Assembly: GCA_036873135.1 (NCBI GenBank)
Contig: JAPTYO010000010.1
Location: forward strand, 5,184,634-5,248,633
DNA: 64,000 nucleotides
Direction: 5' to 3'
Source of the DNA: Clarkia xantiana subsp. parviflora
Lineage: Eukaryota > Streptophyta > Magnoliopsida > Myrtales > Onagraceae
The notes below the pieces were generated by a model, which was not told the DNA's origin, made no database searches, and saw only the letters and a list, made by a program, of their open reading frames with translations. Made by a program: the position numbers and the translations under genes. Positions 25,082 through 37,186 of the stretch are shown here, in pieces (positions within the stretch are counted from its first letter, which is position 1; each line of letters opens with the position of its first letter).

Positions 25082-25899
25082 ATGGCGACTGAGCAAGAAT
25101 TTTCACGTTCACGAATGCTATACACTACTACAGATACAGACGATGAAGAAGAAGAGGAAGAAGAAGAAGAAGAGGAGGAGGAGGAAGAAGAAGAAAGCGA
25201 GGCTGAACTAGTGGGTGGTGACGGAGAAGAAAGAGAAGAAGCAGAGATCTCCGGCGGGTGCTACGGCGGCGGCTTCCTCAGGCGCTGTGGGTCCCGCACA
25301 AGGTCATCTCCGCGGTGGTTTCTAGGGCAAGTTCTGGACCCGAGAGCTAAATGGGTTCAGGAGTGGAACCGGGTTTTCCTGCTGGTGTGTGCAGTAGGGC
25401 TTTTTGTCGACCCGCTATTCTTCTACGCGCTGTCTATAAGTGACACGTGTATGTGTCTCTTCGTCGATGGGTGGTTCGCCATCACGGTGACGGTGCTGAG
25501 GTGCATGACGGATGCCTTGCACGTGTGGAACATGTGGCTTCATCTCAAGATGGCCAAACGGCGGCCCCCTGTTGAGGTGGCTGGGGGCTGGGACGGTGGT
25601 TCCGGTGGCCGGAGTAGCAGTAAGGTGGACAGGGGAGGTCCTCGATCAATGGCGGCGCAGTATCTTAAGACGAGGAAGGGTTTCTTCTTTGACCTCTTTG
25701 TTATTCTTCCACTTCCTCAGGTCGGTGCTCACTTCATTCAAATATATATAAAATTAAATCCAATCCATATATATATGTATAGATCTCCGTTTATTATTAT
25801 ATACAAAATTAAATCCAATCCATAAATTGAAGTAGTTCGTTCGTATAGTATATCTACTTATATTTTTCACAATCTGAACAAAAAAAAAAGAAACCCTAG

Positions 25900-25973
<74 letters not shown>

Positions 25974-28900
25974 GAGAGAGTTTTGCATGTAACAGTATAT
26001 ACTTTATATTGAATTGATTTATGATTCATTTGTGAAACTTACCAAGATTTGTGGAAATCATCATCTCAACAAGAGCCCCAAACACCACTAAAAGGGAAAT
26101 CCTTACTATAATAGAAAAATAGATAAAGGGAATGGTAAGTGGGTTAATTCGCTCCCGTTTCAATTCAGTTTTTCTTAGAAAATAATTTTTGCAATTGTTT
26201 TCATGAACATTAAGATACTCCGTACATCCCACGATCCATCATATATGATGTTTCTTTTTTAAGAATTGTGTTATAGCAAAGTGTTGACTAAAATAATTAA
26301 AGTCAAATTTGTAAGAGTTACATCATGAGAAAGAAAAATCAGATTAACAGAAAAACTTAACTAAATTTCAGTTATTACACATATCTCAATAATGTGTTTA
26401 ATCTAATAGATGCAAATAAACTACAATTTAATGACAAATGATGACACTAAATTAAATCCTTTCCCTAGCAATATTACTGGGACTCGGAGAGGCAGGACAT
26501 TTTGATAAGGGTCCAAATGAGTTTTTTCAACGAACGAAATTTGTTGTGTAGCGACAGTAAGATCGAGTAAGAATGTGACAAATGCATGGCATTAATGTCC
26601 TTCCTTTTGCATATACTGATCAGCTAGCTAGGAGTTACATTAGACCATGCATGTGAGATAACTATGTCGTCTTCTTACTCCTTATGTGTATATCCTCAGC
26701 GCAAGTAAAGTATGTGTACAGTTTTTATTATTATATTATTTGTACATCCTATTATATATATATATTATATAGCTATTATCTCTACAAGTAAATAAATTAT
26801 ATGAAACTTACAGTTCATTCTACTTACAGAATCAGAAATTCATTAATTAGCAGGATATATACAATCAATCAAGGATATAAATATGAAAGCCATTTGAAAA
26901 AATAAATAAATTAGGATTAAAAGGTTTTGGTACAACGTGTTTGACCAAAGTGTGCTTTTGCTAAATATATTTTTTTTAGAGATTTTTGGTGTAATTTATA
27001 GATTTTTGGTGTAATTTGTAGACTTTTGGTGCATCCGTAAGTTGACCGTTAAATACTTTTATTTTATTCCGTTTAATCCTCCAATCTATATCTCTAACTT
27101 TTGATTTTACAATTTAGTCTCTAAATATTCCCGATCGGACTTTAGGTTAACTAAAGGATGGACTAAATATATACAAATTGCAAATGTATTACACCAAAAG
27201 TCTACCTAAAAAATTACTATATCAAACACGTACCAAAAAGTCCTTTAATAATAAAAAAAAAAACTAATTAGGCCAGTACGTGTAACGGTTAATGAAATGG
27301 ATCATGATGTTAAGGAGGCATAATGGTTAAACAAAGAAAACACAGTGAAGCTTTTTTAGGGTTTGTTGTGTGATATGCAGATAGTGCTGTGGGTGGCGAT
27401 ACCGGCGCTGCTAGAGAAAGGTTTCACGACGCTGGTGATGACATTGTTTCTGATAATCTTCCTGCTTCAGTACCTTCCTAAGATCTACCACTCGGTTTGC
27501 CTCCTCCGGCGAATGCAGAATCTCTCCGGCTACATCTTCGGCACCGTTTGGTGGGGAATCGCCCTCAATATGATCGCCTACTTCGTCGCTTCTCATGTAA
27601 AACAAACCTCTTTCTCTCTCTCTCCTTTTAAATTGTTACACTACAAAAAAACCACCCATTTTTTAAAGAAAGTTTCTTAAGGGAACAATGACTTATATTT
27701 TGTAAGAATTTGTGAAAAGACTTCCAGTTGTGTTATGAGGGCATTTTTGTTAAAAGTTTTGCTCTAAGGGTTAATTAGTTATTGGTTTGTGCTATAGGGA
27801 CAATTTATTAAAAAAAAAATCTTGATTAGATTTAGAGTATATATACTTTTAGAACAAGTAATAATATCTCTGAACTGCTCTTTTTGTTAAGTAGTATATA
27901 AAGATTATGTGTGGAGACCCAACAAGAAGATGTCTTGAAGTTTCCTTTTTCTTGGCATCAAAAGGACCAATTATGTCTTGTAGTATATTGTATTATATGT
28001 CTACACTTCATCCTTTAAAAAAGGTTGAAGATTATCATTGGAGTGACCATTGATTGTAATTCCTTCATTTTTCTGCTTAAAGGTTCAAGATTGTAATTCC
28101 TTCATTTTTAGTTCCTAAATATTCTCAATCGGACTTAGGTCTAATTAAATTGGCATAGTCAGAGTCCGACTATTGATTGGGTTAGACCCTGGTTGTGGTC
28201 ACTCAGGTCCGGGACACGAATTAGGGTTTAACCTAGCCATGAGTCGGATCATGGGACACCTAAAAGTAACATAGTGCAAACTTTGAACTATGATTAGGTT
28301 GTTAACCTTAATTATATCATCATTATAATTATGTTGTTTTATGGGTATTAGGCAGCTGGGGCATGCTGGTACCTTTTAGGGATACAAAGGGCAGCCAAGT
28401 GCCTAAGAGAACAATGTGGAGCAGCAAATGGGTGCAATCCTAGGATCCTGTCGTGCAAAGAGCCAATGTATTATGGCGCATCGAGCATGGTAACCGAGCG
28501 AGCGAGGCTTGCTTGGGGAGAGAACCACTCGGCTAGATCAATGTGCATCAATATCAACAATGATTACGACTATGGTGCATATAAATGGACCGTGCAGCTC
28601 GTTACAAATGATAGTCGTTTGGAGAAGATTTTATTCCCTATTTTTTGGGGACTTATGACACTCAGGTTAGTGTTAGACTCGACGAAATTGCGAAATAATT
28701 TTATATGTACTTACATGAGTTATACCTTGTCAAATAAGTTAACCTTTGAAAATGAATTTTTTAACATATTGCCCTTATACTAAAAACCCGGGATCAAAAG
28801 GCTGAAGAAAGTGATCTATGACGAGCAAGATAATACAAACACCTAGTGCAAAACTTTTAACAAAAATAACCTTGAACCTATTGGGAGTCGGGTTTGCACA

Positions 28901-31900
28901 AAACCCAAAAATAAAAAGTTGTCTGCACGTGTCAAATCACAACACTATTTATAACAAATCACAATATTTTGTTCTTGACTTTCGTACAAATCCGACTCCC
29001 GAGTCCTAACAGAGTTTAGATGTATTTTTGTTAAAAGTTATGCTCTAAGGGTTTTTGTATTAATGGCTTTTAGTATAGGGACTATATGGAATTTTTTTTT
29101 GAAATGATGTTTGTGTTAGTTAGACTCAAAATTGTGAAAATAATGTTATATGTACTCACATGAGTTGTACCTTGTCAAACCAATTAACATTTGAAAATGT
29201 ACAAATTTCAGCACTTTTGGAAACTTAGAGAGTACAACGGAATGGTTAGAGGTTGTGTTCAACATTATTGTGCTCACTAGTGGTCTACTCCTTGTGACCA
29301 TGTTGATTGGTAACATCAAGGTAAGTCCAATCAACTTCTTCCACAACTAATATAACAAATATTACTATTATGTCATATCGAGATACTTAGCTCTGAAAAT
29401 TTAGAGAACACCGAATTGAAAGAGTGATATATCTAATAAAAAGTTTAATATTTTGGAAAGTGTATTTTAATGTGAGAAGAAAGTAAACACTACATCATTT
29501 CCTCAAAAATTCACCTTACTAAAAGTTTAGAATATAACTATACATGTAGTGTAGATATCTTCTAAGTGCAAGAGCCCTACTATATGGACCACGTATAATG
29601 ATAGGAAATTTCATAAGTCTTAAATTGAACACACTATGTAGAAGGAATGCATTCATGTGGGCCAATTACTTTAGGACAAAGTCATTCATCCATTCATTGG
29701 TTATTCTGCCTACTTTTTCCCTACATTATTCTGAGACAAGATTCTTGTCGAGCATTGACTAGCAAGAAAGTGTCTCATTGTTGGTTTATTAAGCAAGAAA
29801 ATATTCACCAGAAAAAAGAGAGCAAGAAAGCGACTATTCTTCTTGTCGATTTAGTCATTTTCCAATCATTATCAATATCGCTAGTCGACCTACTTAGCAG
29901 CTCGATAAGCTAAACTTTGGGGTTTGAAAAATTGATGACTGAATTATTATTTTTGTACAAATTGTTAGAAAGTTAGAACAATTTATACAAAAGTTAAGTT
30001 ACACTAATTCCGTCTAATTTAATGTTAAATGATGACAATAATTTGCATGTTGCTTATTTTCTTACTTTGTTCTTTAATCAAATTGTTAACTGGTTTTTTT
30101 GATACATTTATGATTTGCTACCTAGTTTAACTTGGCCGAAGTATTGACAATTTGCTAATTTGTGACAGACGCGTGTATGTTTCAATCACCCATTTAATAG
30201 AAAATTGATCGAAGCTAGCAAATTGCGATTTTACATAAGCTCGGTTACTAATTTGCCTAAAAAAATTGAACTAGCTAACTGTTCAAACCCAAGTAGATAT
30301 AGAGAGTAATGTATGGATTCTTTAATTTATAGTTTCGACCATATGGATGGACACACACTATCTATGTTGTGCATGCAAATGCAGGTATTTCTACATGCAA
30401 CCACCTCAAAGAAACAAGCAATGCAATTGAAGATGAGAAACATTGAGTGGTGGATGAGGAAGAGGCACTTGCCTCAAGGCTTCCGACATCGGGTGCGCAA
30501 TTACGAGCGCCAACGCTGGGCGGCAATGCGCGGCGTGGACGAGTGTGAGATGATACGAAATTTGCCCGAGGGCCTACGTAGGGATATCAAGTACCATCTC
30601 TGCTTAGATTTAGTCAGACAGGTAAATTGATTTGAATGCAGATTACCTGCCCCATTTTTCCTATCTGAATCCAAATGACTTTTTGTTAACACATAAATGA
30701 GAGCTAATAAAGTCATCAAATTAAATGAATTAAGTAACTAACAACATCATATTTGTTTCAGGTGCCATTATTTCAACACATGGACGATCTAGTCCTCGAG
30801 AACATCTGTGATCGAGTCAAATCCCTCATCTTCACCAAAGGAGAGACCGTAAGTCCCTATCCACATTATTGACAATTCACATGTCTAGAAAACTTTAGGG
30901 GTTAAGATTCTAAAAATTGTCACAACTATACGTTATAGGTTATGTTGCTAATCGCTGTCTTAGATTTAAAATTTTGATGTAATGTGTTTTAATTATCAGA
31001 TTAGTTGATTTCTATATTTTTTTTCTTATAATTGACGAAACAAAAACATGTTTTTTAAGTATAAAATAAGTCTAAAGCATAAGTAACAAATTTGATTCTA
31101 TTGAAAAGTAGTAAATAACATATTTTTATTGGTTAAAACGACAATTTTAACGCTAAATTAGTAAAAAAAAAACTGAAAATCAACCAATTTGATAGTTGAG
31201 ATACTGAATATTAACATTTTAAATCTGGGACATTGATTAGCAACATAGTCTATAGTTGAGATTTTTTTTATTCTTAACCTAAATTTTAGAGTAAAGTGAG
31301 TATATAAGTGATAAATTTTAGAATTTAAGTGGGTATGAGTTAAATTTCATGGCTTCGTAGATTACTCGAGAAGGAGATCCTGTTCAGAGAATGTTATTTG
31401 TGGTGAGAGGTCACTTGCAGAGTAGCCAAGTGTTGAGAGACGGAGTGAAGAGTTGCTGCATGCTCGGCCCCGGCAACTTCAGTGGTGACGAGCTTCTATC
31501 GTGGTGTCTCCGGCGACCCTTCATTGAGAGGTTGCCGCCGTCCTCTTCCACCCTTATCACTCTCGAAACCACCGAAGCGTTCGGGTTGGAAGCCGATGAT
31601 GTCAAATATGTAACCCAACACTTCAGGTCAGTTAAATACCAAATTTTTATCTCAAACATTTCACTAGCCGATGAATTGCGCGATTTACTAGTTGAAGTAT
31701 AAAAACTAAACTATGTATTCGCCCTAAATTACTTTAAAGTTTTTAGATAGTTGGTAAAGTATTCAGTTTATATTTTTACATAGTATTAGAGCGCACATGT
31801 TCAAACCTCATTTCAGTATTAGAGCACGCATGTTCAAACATCCGCAGTACCAAATTTAAACCCCTATTTAAAGTTTCATGTGAGAGAGTGGTTAGTCTAA

Positions 31901-32567
31901 ACTTTCACAGTACTCGTCAACGGTCACGCTATTTGTAGATTTTCCGTCCTAGAAAATTGGTCATTTGTGATGACGTTTTTTTTTTTCAAAGGAAGCAATG
32001 TCTCACAATTTATAAGAATTTTTAAAGGATTTATTATTATTTCGAAGGAATTTCCTTACAAAAATCAAAATTTTATAACAGATTTTTCTTACGAGTTTCT
32101 AGCCAAATTTTTTATTAGAAGTCATTCCCTTAAATAAAAAATATTAAATACTATATTTATAAGAAATTTTCAACATTCTCTTCTCTGTTATCACTCATAA
32201 ATAAATCTCTCACAAACTATAAATTTTATTTTTTTATAGTTAATAGGACTAAGAATGTTTATATGTTCGGTTTATTTGTTATACGAAATTGGTATCAATT
32301 GATAAAATATGTTATAGGTACACGTTCGTAAACGAGAGAGTAAAACGGAGCGCGAGGTATTACTCGCCGGGGTGGAGGACATGGGCAGCAGTGGCGATCC
32401 AATTGGCATGGCGGCGATACAAGCATCGGCTTACACTTGCGTCATTGTCTTTTATCCGGCCGAGGAGGCCGTTGTCACGGTGCTCATCGCTCGGGGAGGA
32501 CCGTCTCCGCCTCTACACTGCCTTGCTGACTTCTCCCAAGCCAAACCTAGATGACTTTGATTTCTAA
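25082..32567 (+). CDS. CNGC4: Cyclic nucleotide-gated ion channel 4 (CNGC4/HLM1/DND2), 8 exons, 705 aa
   Basis: Plasma-membrane cation channel subunit. In Arabidopsis, CNGC4 acts with CNGC2 in calcium signalling in immunity and development. Exons: 25082-25720, 27381-27596, 28352-28665, 29212-29320, 30385-30621, 30762-30848, 31361-31626, 32318-32567 (2118 nt). MATEQEFSRSR is followed by a long Glu run (about residues 23-38, pure GAA/GAG codons), then six membrane segments. The pore reads FWGLMTLSTFGNLEST and carries the GNL filter that marks CNGC4. The C-linker is very conserved (WWMRKRHLP, YERQRWAAMRGVDE). The cyclic nucleotide-binding domain has the phosphate-binding cassette GPGNFSGDELLSWCLRRPF. 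An IQ motif (AVAIQLAWRRYKHR) binds calmodulin. The end KPNLDDFDF is family-typical. Introns 1 to 7 are long and hold MITE-like elements and an (AT)n tract. Confidence 0.97.
25903..25970. repeat. Long (AT)n microsatellite in CNGC4 intron 1
   Basis: About 34 uninterrupted AT units. The open frame encoding alternating Ile-Tyr on the minus strand is an artefact of this run. Likely polymorphic in length. Confidence 0.95.
26917..27250. repeat. MITE-like element in CNGC4 intron 1
   Basis: Left end AAAGGTTTTGGTACAACGTG and right end (read backwards) AAAGGACTTTTTGGTACGTG are imperfect inverted repeats, both followed by TTTGA. The interior repeats the word GATTTTTGGTGTAATTT. A relative in opposite order lies in an intron of the receptor kinase at about 56648-56960. 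No coding capacity. Confidence 0.6.
29930..30250. repeat. Possible MITE-like element in CNGC4 intron 4
   Basis: AT-rich stretch with words seen in the elements at 15122 and 34378 (TACAAATTGTTAG near the left, GCTAGCAAATTGCGATTTTAC near the right). The ends are not sharp and I see no target-site duplication, so this may be a degraded copy. Confidence 0.35.
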
Positions 32568-33325
32568 GAGAACGAATTTATTTGAGAAAAATGCTCCACT
32601 TAGCTAGTTATAGTAATAAATACTTATTTATCATTACTATATATACTTTGTATTTATTTTTCTAGTACACAAATATGAATGGGTGAATAAATAATACATG
32701 ACCAGCATTGATGGTCTAGTGGTTAAGAATGCTTCCATGCGATTTGACTACGAAGTTCCAGATATGAAACCCATCAAGGGCATTACATCATGGTGATCTG
32801 TTTATAAAAATAGGTCTCGCCTAACCCACATACCGAGGAGTCGAGAGGGTTTAACGGGTCGATCTCCTGGCTATACTAGGTTGCTAGGTTGCCGGTGCAG
32901 CTATGTTAAAATGGTTAGTGCATACTCTAGTTGTTTACTAAATTTGGTTGGAAAAAAAGCGTTACTACGTTGCTGGCGGGGCTACATTAACAGAGACAAT
33001 ACATGCGCTAGTTGTTCACTAAATCAGAGCATGAGAGCTCAAACAGTACGTAGCGTGATGAGTCTATTATTATATTTTTGTGCAATTTAGCAATGAACTT
33101 ATAACTATTATTTTAAGAAAAAAAACTGAAATGGGACTTGTTTGTATAGCAATTGCACTTTCCTCGGCAATTCCATCTCATGACCATCCAATTTAATCCA
33201 CCATATACACCAACCTTTTTTTCCTATCTTTTCTTAAGCCCCAATTTTGATCATTTCCACAAGTTAACTTCCTTCCACCCTCTCCACCCCTACGGCCACG
33301 GTGACCTGTCGGCCTCCGTGGCACC
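32568..33325. other. Spacer between CNGC4 and the DUF1223 gene
   Basis: The first part is the CNGC4 3' region. A possible SINE lies at about 32705-32890. The last 150 bp are C-rich and probably the DUF1223 promoter and leader. No other gene is seen. Confidence 0.5.
32705..32890 (+). repeat. Possible tRNA-derived SINE
   Basis: A box A-like TGGTCTAGTGG (about 32711-32721) and a box B-like GTTCCAGAT about 35 nt later have the spacing of an internal RNA polymerase III promoter. The segment does not fold as a functional tRNA. It could also be chance similarity. Confidence 0.35.
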
Positions 33326-35471
33326 ATGGTTAGGGCTATATTCGGTTGCTTCTGCAAAAACCGGTCATTAACATCGTCCAAGTCAGGACCGATGATCAAA
33401 CCCTCACCCGCAGAGACGTATGACGTGGCGGTCAAAGTGCCGGAAGGACCGGGTCCTGTTTTAGTGGAGCTCTTCTCGTCGCAAGGATGTGTAACGTCCC
33501 CGGCAGCAGAGCTCCTCGTGTCGAGGCTCGGGAGGGGGGACTTCCAGCTGGACTTTCCGGTGATCATCCTGGCATTCCACGTGGACTATTGGGACTACAA
33601 GGGGTGGAAGGACCCGTTTGGTTCGGCGGCATCTACGGTGCGGCAAAAGGCGTACGTGGAATCGTTCGGTCTCGATACAATGTTCACGCCTCTCGTGGTC
33701 GTACAAGGTAGGGCACATTGTATGGCGAATGATGAGGAAGAACTATTAACTGCGATATGTGGGGCAACTCGATTCCCTGCTCCAGCGTTCCAGGTATATT
33801 AACATTCTGTTATAATTCATATTGAACCGAGCCAAACTAAAAAAGTTCCTGATAATTCCTATTAAAAATTTCAATATAAATTAAGGTTTTATTTTACTCA
33901 ACAATTAATTTGTATAGAATCTCACCTTACTTTATTTATGCTGTAATTAATAAATTATATATAATTTTATGCAATAAGTTAGTCAATCTAAAAGTCAAAT
34001 ATTAGCCACGTATCAATTATAAGTTTGACATGATTTTAGGGTTATTTAGAAGAAAAAAAAATTGATTATTTAGAAGGTTATAACTCAATTTGATGTCTAA
34101 AATTGACTTTGAATATTGTTTTAATGATTGGTAGTTTTGATATGAACAATAAAGTTTCCAAAGGTTTTTAACTTTTTGTTGGTTTTTTATTTACTTAAAA
34201 ATATACTTTATCTTTACTATGAAATAATTCATATAATTATATAGATCTTATGATCGAATCCGACTATACAATTGACACTGACCGTCGCAACTATCTCAAT
34301 TCACAATCCTAAAAAGTTTGCTCTAATGCCATTAGCTCAGTTCATATTTAAGGATAGAAACTCACTTTATTAGTTGATCAAAAGGTTAATTACCAAACTG
34401 CTGGCTAAACTTTATATGAATGTACAAATTATTAGCCATGCATTTTTTTAGTAAAATGCTAATTAAACTTTCTATAATGTGTAAAAAGATATCTCTCCGT
34501 CCATGTTTCTGTCAGCACCGACGGAAATACATTAAAAAAGTGTTAAAAACACCCTAAAGTTTTACTATAATAATATAATGACATGATATTTTATATAAAA
34601 TCAAATTTTCAAATAATACTTGTTAAGAAATATATATATAATATAAAAAAAGTAGCTTAAAAATACAAAAAAATTAACTTAATATAATTAAAATTCTATA
34701 ATAACTTTTAAAAAATATTAAATTTTAATTTTTGAACTTTGGGGTAGTATATTTGACTTATATAATTTTTTAATAACATGTATCATTCTAAAATTTTATT
34801 CGAGATTTATATTTGCTTTTATATAAAAGTTGAAGTTATAATAGAGTCATAGTATAACTTTAGGGTACTTTTGGTAATTTTAAAAAATATATACCGTTCA
34901 TTAACGAAAAAATTAACGGAGCTAGCAAATTGCACATTAGAAAAAATCCGGTTAGCATTTTGTTAAAAAAAGTCTAACTAACAAATTGTAATTTAACGTA
35001 AAATTCAGCTATGCATTTGATAATTAACCATTTGGTCAAATGAAACCCTTCTTTATTTTGAGTCTTAGCAAGCCATAATATATAGCTACCATCTATTCTT
35101 TACTACTGCAGGCAACTTTCTACAGGCCTTCGCCGGGGACATTACAAGTGGCCATCGCCGGTGCCCTAAGGTGCAAACTCGACAGCCCCGCCAACCTCGT
35201 GGTTGTTCTATACGAGAGTGGTTTGGTAATAGACTGCCCTAGCGGAGACAACCAAGGGATGATCCTGTCTAACGATTTTGTGGTACGGAGATCCGAGATT
35301 CTCTGTCCCATCAACGATGATCTCTCCGCCCAGAAACCACTGTCGGGAACCGTCCGGTTCAGTCTCTGGGAAGGATTCAATGCCAGCAAATGTGGGGTCG
35401 CCGTCTTTGTTCAGAACGGGGCCCACCAGATCTTCAGTTCCCAGAACTTCCGGTTGCCCGAAAATATATGA
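33326..35471 (+). CDS. DUF1223 family protein (thioredoxin-like fold), 2 exons, 275 aa
   Basis: Member of a family shared by bacteria and plants, of unknown biochemical role. Exons 33326-33793 and 35112-35471 (828 nt), separated by a 1318-bp intron. Start ATG is followed by a Cys-containing basic N-terminus (MVRAIFGCFCKNRS), with no clear signal peptide. Family core: VLVELFSSQGCVTSPAAELL, then FHVDYWDYKGWKDPFGS, then FTPLVVVQGRAHCMAND. The C-terminal half is beta-rich and contains VFVQNGAHQIFSS near the end. Bacterial relatives usually carry a CxxC motif at the SQGC position. Here the second Cys is Ser, so classical thioredoxin chemistry is doubtful. The gene lies 759 bp after CNGC4 on the same strand. 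Confidence 0.9.
34378..35040. repeat. MITE-like TIR element inside the DUF1223 intron
   Basis: Left end TGATCAAAAGGTTAATTACC and right end (read backwards) TTGACCAAATGGTTAATTAT are imperfect inverted repeats. The interior has GCTAGCAAATTGCACATTAG-type words like the element at 15122. It fills about half of the intron and has no coding sequence. Confidence 0.5.
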
Positions 35472-35832
35472 ATTAATAAACAAATTACAGAACCAAATCA
35501 ATGTTCATCTTCTTGTTTTAATGTTTGAACCGACAACTTCTTGATGATTTGATTTATTTAACGTATTAATTATTTCATCCTCAAATCTTATATATGTTGA
35601 TCTAACTGTTGCATCGAATTCTTTATCTTTTTGGGGTTTTCATTCATAGTTAAAAAATTTGTATTTTTTTTGTTTGTTTATTTATATCTACGTAAGTATA
35701 TTACTGAACTATAGTACAGTAACACGAGATGATTTAGTGTCAAGTTCGTGTTTATCTATTATAACACGACGTGCAGAGGCCTTCCACACCTACTCCATCA
35801 TTTCGAATGCTCAGCGAATCATGAGAGTATAT

Positions 35833-36126
35833 TAGGGCTGGCAATTTGGCCCGGCACGATGGGTCGACACGAACACGACACGAAAATTACGGGTTTGGGT
35901 TTAATATTGATGACACGGCACGACACGATAGCACAATATAGCACGATAATTTTAAAATTTTAGTTTAAAATTTTGTATAGTTGATTTTTTATTCAATTTA
36001 TTCTAGGTTTTTCATGCTGATTTTTCATGTTGGGCCGTGTTGAGCTGGGTTTGGGCTGACTCCCAGAACACGACACGAAGCTAGCACGACACGAACACGC
36101 ACGACCCGCACGAATTGCCAGCCCTA
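35833..36126. mobile_element. 294-bp hAT-type MITE, 8-bp target-site duplication
   Basis: Terminal inverted repeats TAGGGCTGGCAATT (left) and AATTGCCAGCCCTA (right) are perfect. The flanks are the 8-bp direct repeat GAGTATAT (35825-35832 and 36127-36134). The subterminal DNA is filled with CACGACACGAACACG repeats on both sides. Size, 8-bp duplication and the TAGGGCTGG terminus fit a non-autonomous hAT element. Confidence 0.9.
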
Positions 36127-36258
36127 GAGTATATACATACAGCTTAATTATTAGGGCATTCACATGCAAAATACACCATTGTTCTCATGTACATGGCTGC
36201 AACCAGAAGTACATGGTTTAGATAAGTCTATTTAAATGTAATGTCACTAACCATCTAG

Positions 36259-36330
36259 GTCGTTGTAGTATAGTGGTAAGTATTCCCGCCTGTCACGCGG
36301 GTGACCCGGGTTCGATCCCCGGCAACGGCG
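36259..36330 (+). tRNA. tRNA-Asp (GTC)
   Basis: A 72-nt cloverleaf begins GTCGTTGTAGTATAGTGG and ends GGCAACGGCG. The anticodon GTC is at 36292-36294 (tRNA position 34). Acceptor and T stems pair fully, with the T loop GGTTCGATCCC. A short T run follows (TCTTTTT), as expected for RNA polymerase III termination. Confidence 0.97.
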
Positions 36331-36397
36331 TCTTTTTCGTTAATCCTTCTGTATTGTAAGTTTTGTATATTTATACTATTAGTGAAATATACATATA

Positions 36398-36402
36398 GCG
36401 GG

Positions 36403-36436
<34 letters not shown>

Positions 36437-36470
36437 TTGAAGGTCGCGTGTTCGATCCACTCTCACCGCA
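36398..36470 (+). tRNA. tRNA-Phe (GAA), slightly diverged
   Basis: A 73-nt sequence begins GCGGGGATAGCTCAGTTGGG and ends TCACCGCA. The anticodon GAA is at 36431-36433. Compared with the common plant tRNA-Phe, the anticodon stem has C to T (giving a G-U pair) and the T stem has G to T (giving a C-T mismatch). The acceptor stem is intact. No long T run follows directly. It may be functional or an early pseudogene. The gene is 67 bp after tRNA-Asp on the same strand. Confidence 0.8.
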
Positions 36471-37186
36471 TTTATTTTAAATAAATTATACTGTTGAAAT
36501 CCAATTCCATCTTTTCCTCTACGAAGGCGTTAAGATGCCAAATTCGGCTAGTTTTTATTTTTAACTCTTATATAGTTCGTATGTATATAGAAGATTGATA
36601 CACGGGTTGCAACATTGACTTTGAACTCTGTGTTCACTTGCAATATACAGTTGGAATTAAACTTGGAAGCTTATACGTTGTAGATTGCATCATTGCACGT
36701 TGTAGTTTGTAGTTATATAAATACAGCTGCCATATGAAGGGATCCTTTGGTCGTTCAATAAATGAAATGATACAACAGCAAAAGCAAATAAGGATAGTAT
36801 CTCTTATACAGCCAGTGACACTTTCTACACTGCGTGTTATGTACTGGTTAATTAATAAGAATCATCTTCCTCAACTTCTAACACAAATTTATACTCCCTG
36901 GATAGGTTCACAAAATTACATACGATTAATACATTGTTATGTTACCAAACTCTTCAACCCGACAACCTTAATCATCAGCTCCTTCAGCTAAGTTACTGTC
37001 TGGTGAAAAACCCTACTGCTGCAGCAACAACCAGTGAAGTCAGTAAAACCTTGCTTGCATGGAATATCGATGTAGCACTCGAAAAGTTCACTCTTTGCGC
37101 TTGGTCACTGCACGACAAGAAATGCCACATCAGATAATCTCTATAAATGACTAGGCAAAAATAAAAAAGACGAGTTTTAAAGCGTA

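Noticed and set aside
25754..26029. Minus-strand frame with alternating Ile-Tyr
   Set aside because: Translation of the (AT)n microsatellite in CNGC4 intron 1.
36734..37137. Overlapping plus-strand frames between tRNA-Phe and the SKS gene
   Set aside because: No family resemblance, no clear splice structure and no conserved motif. More likely SKS 3' flank and spacer.
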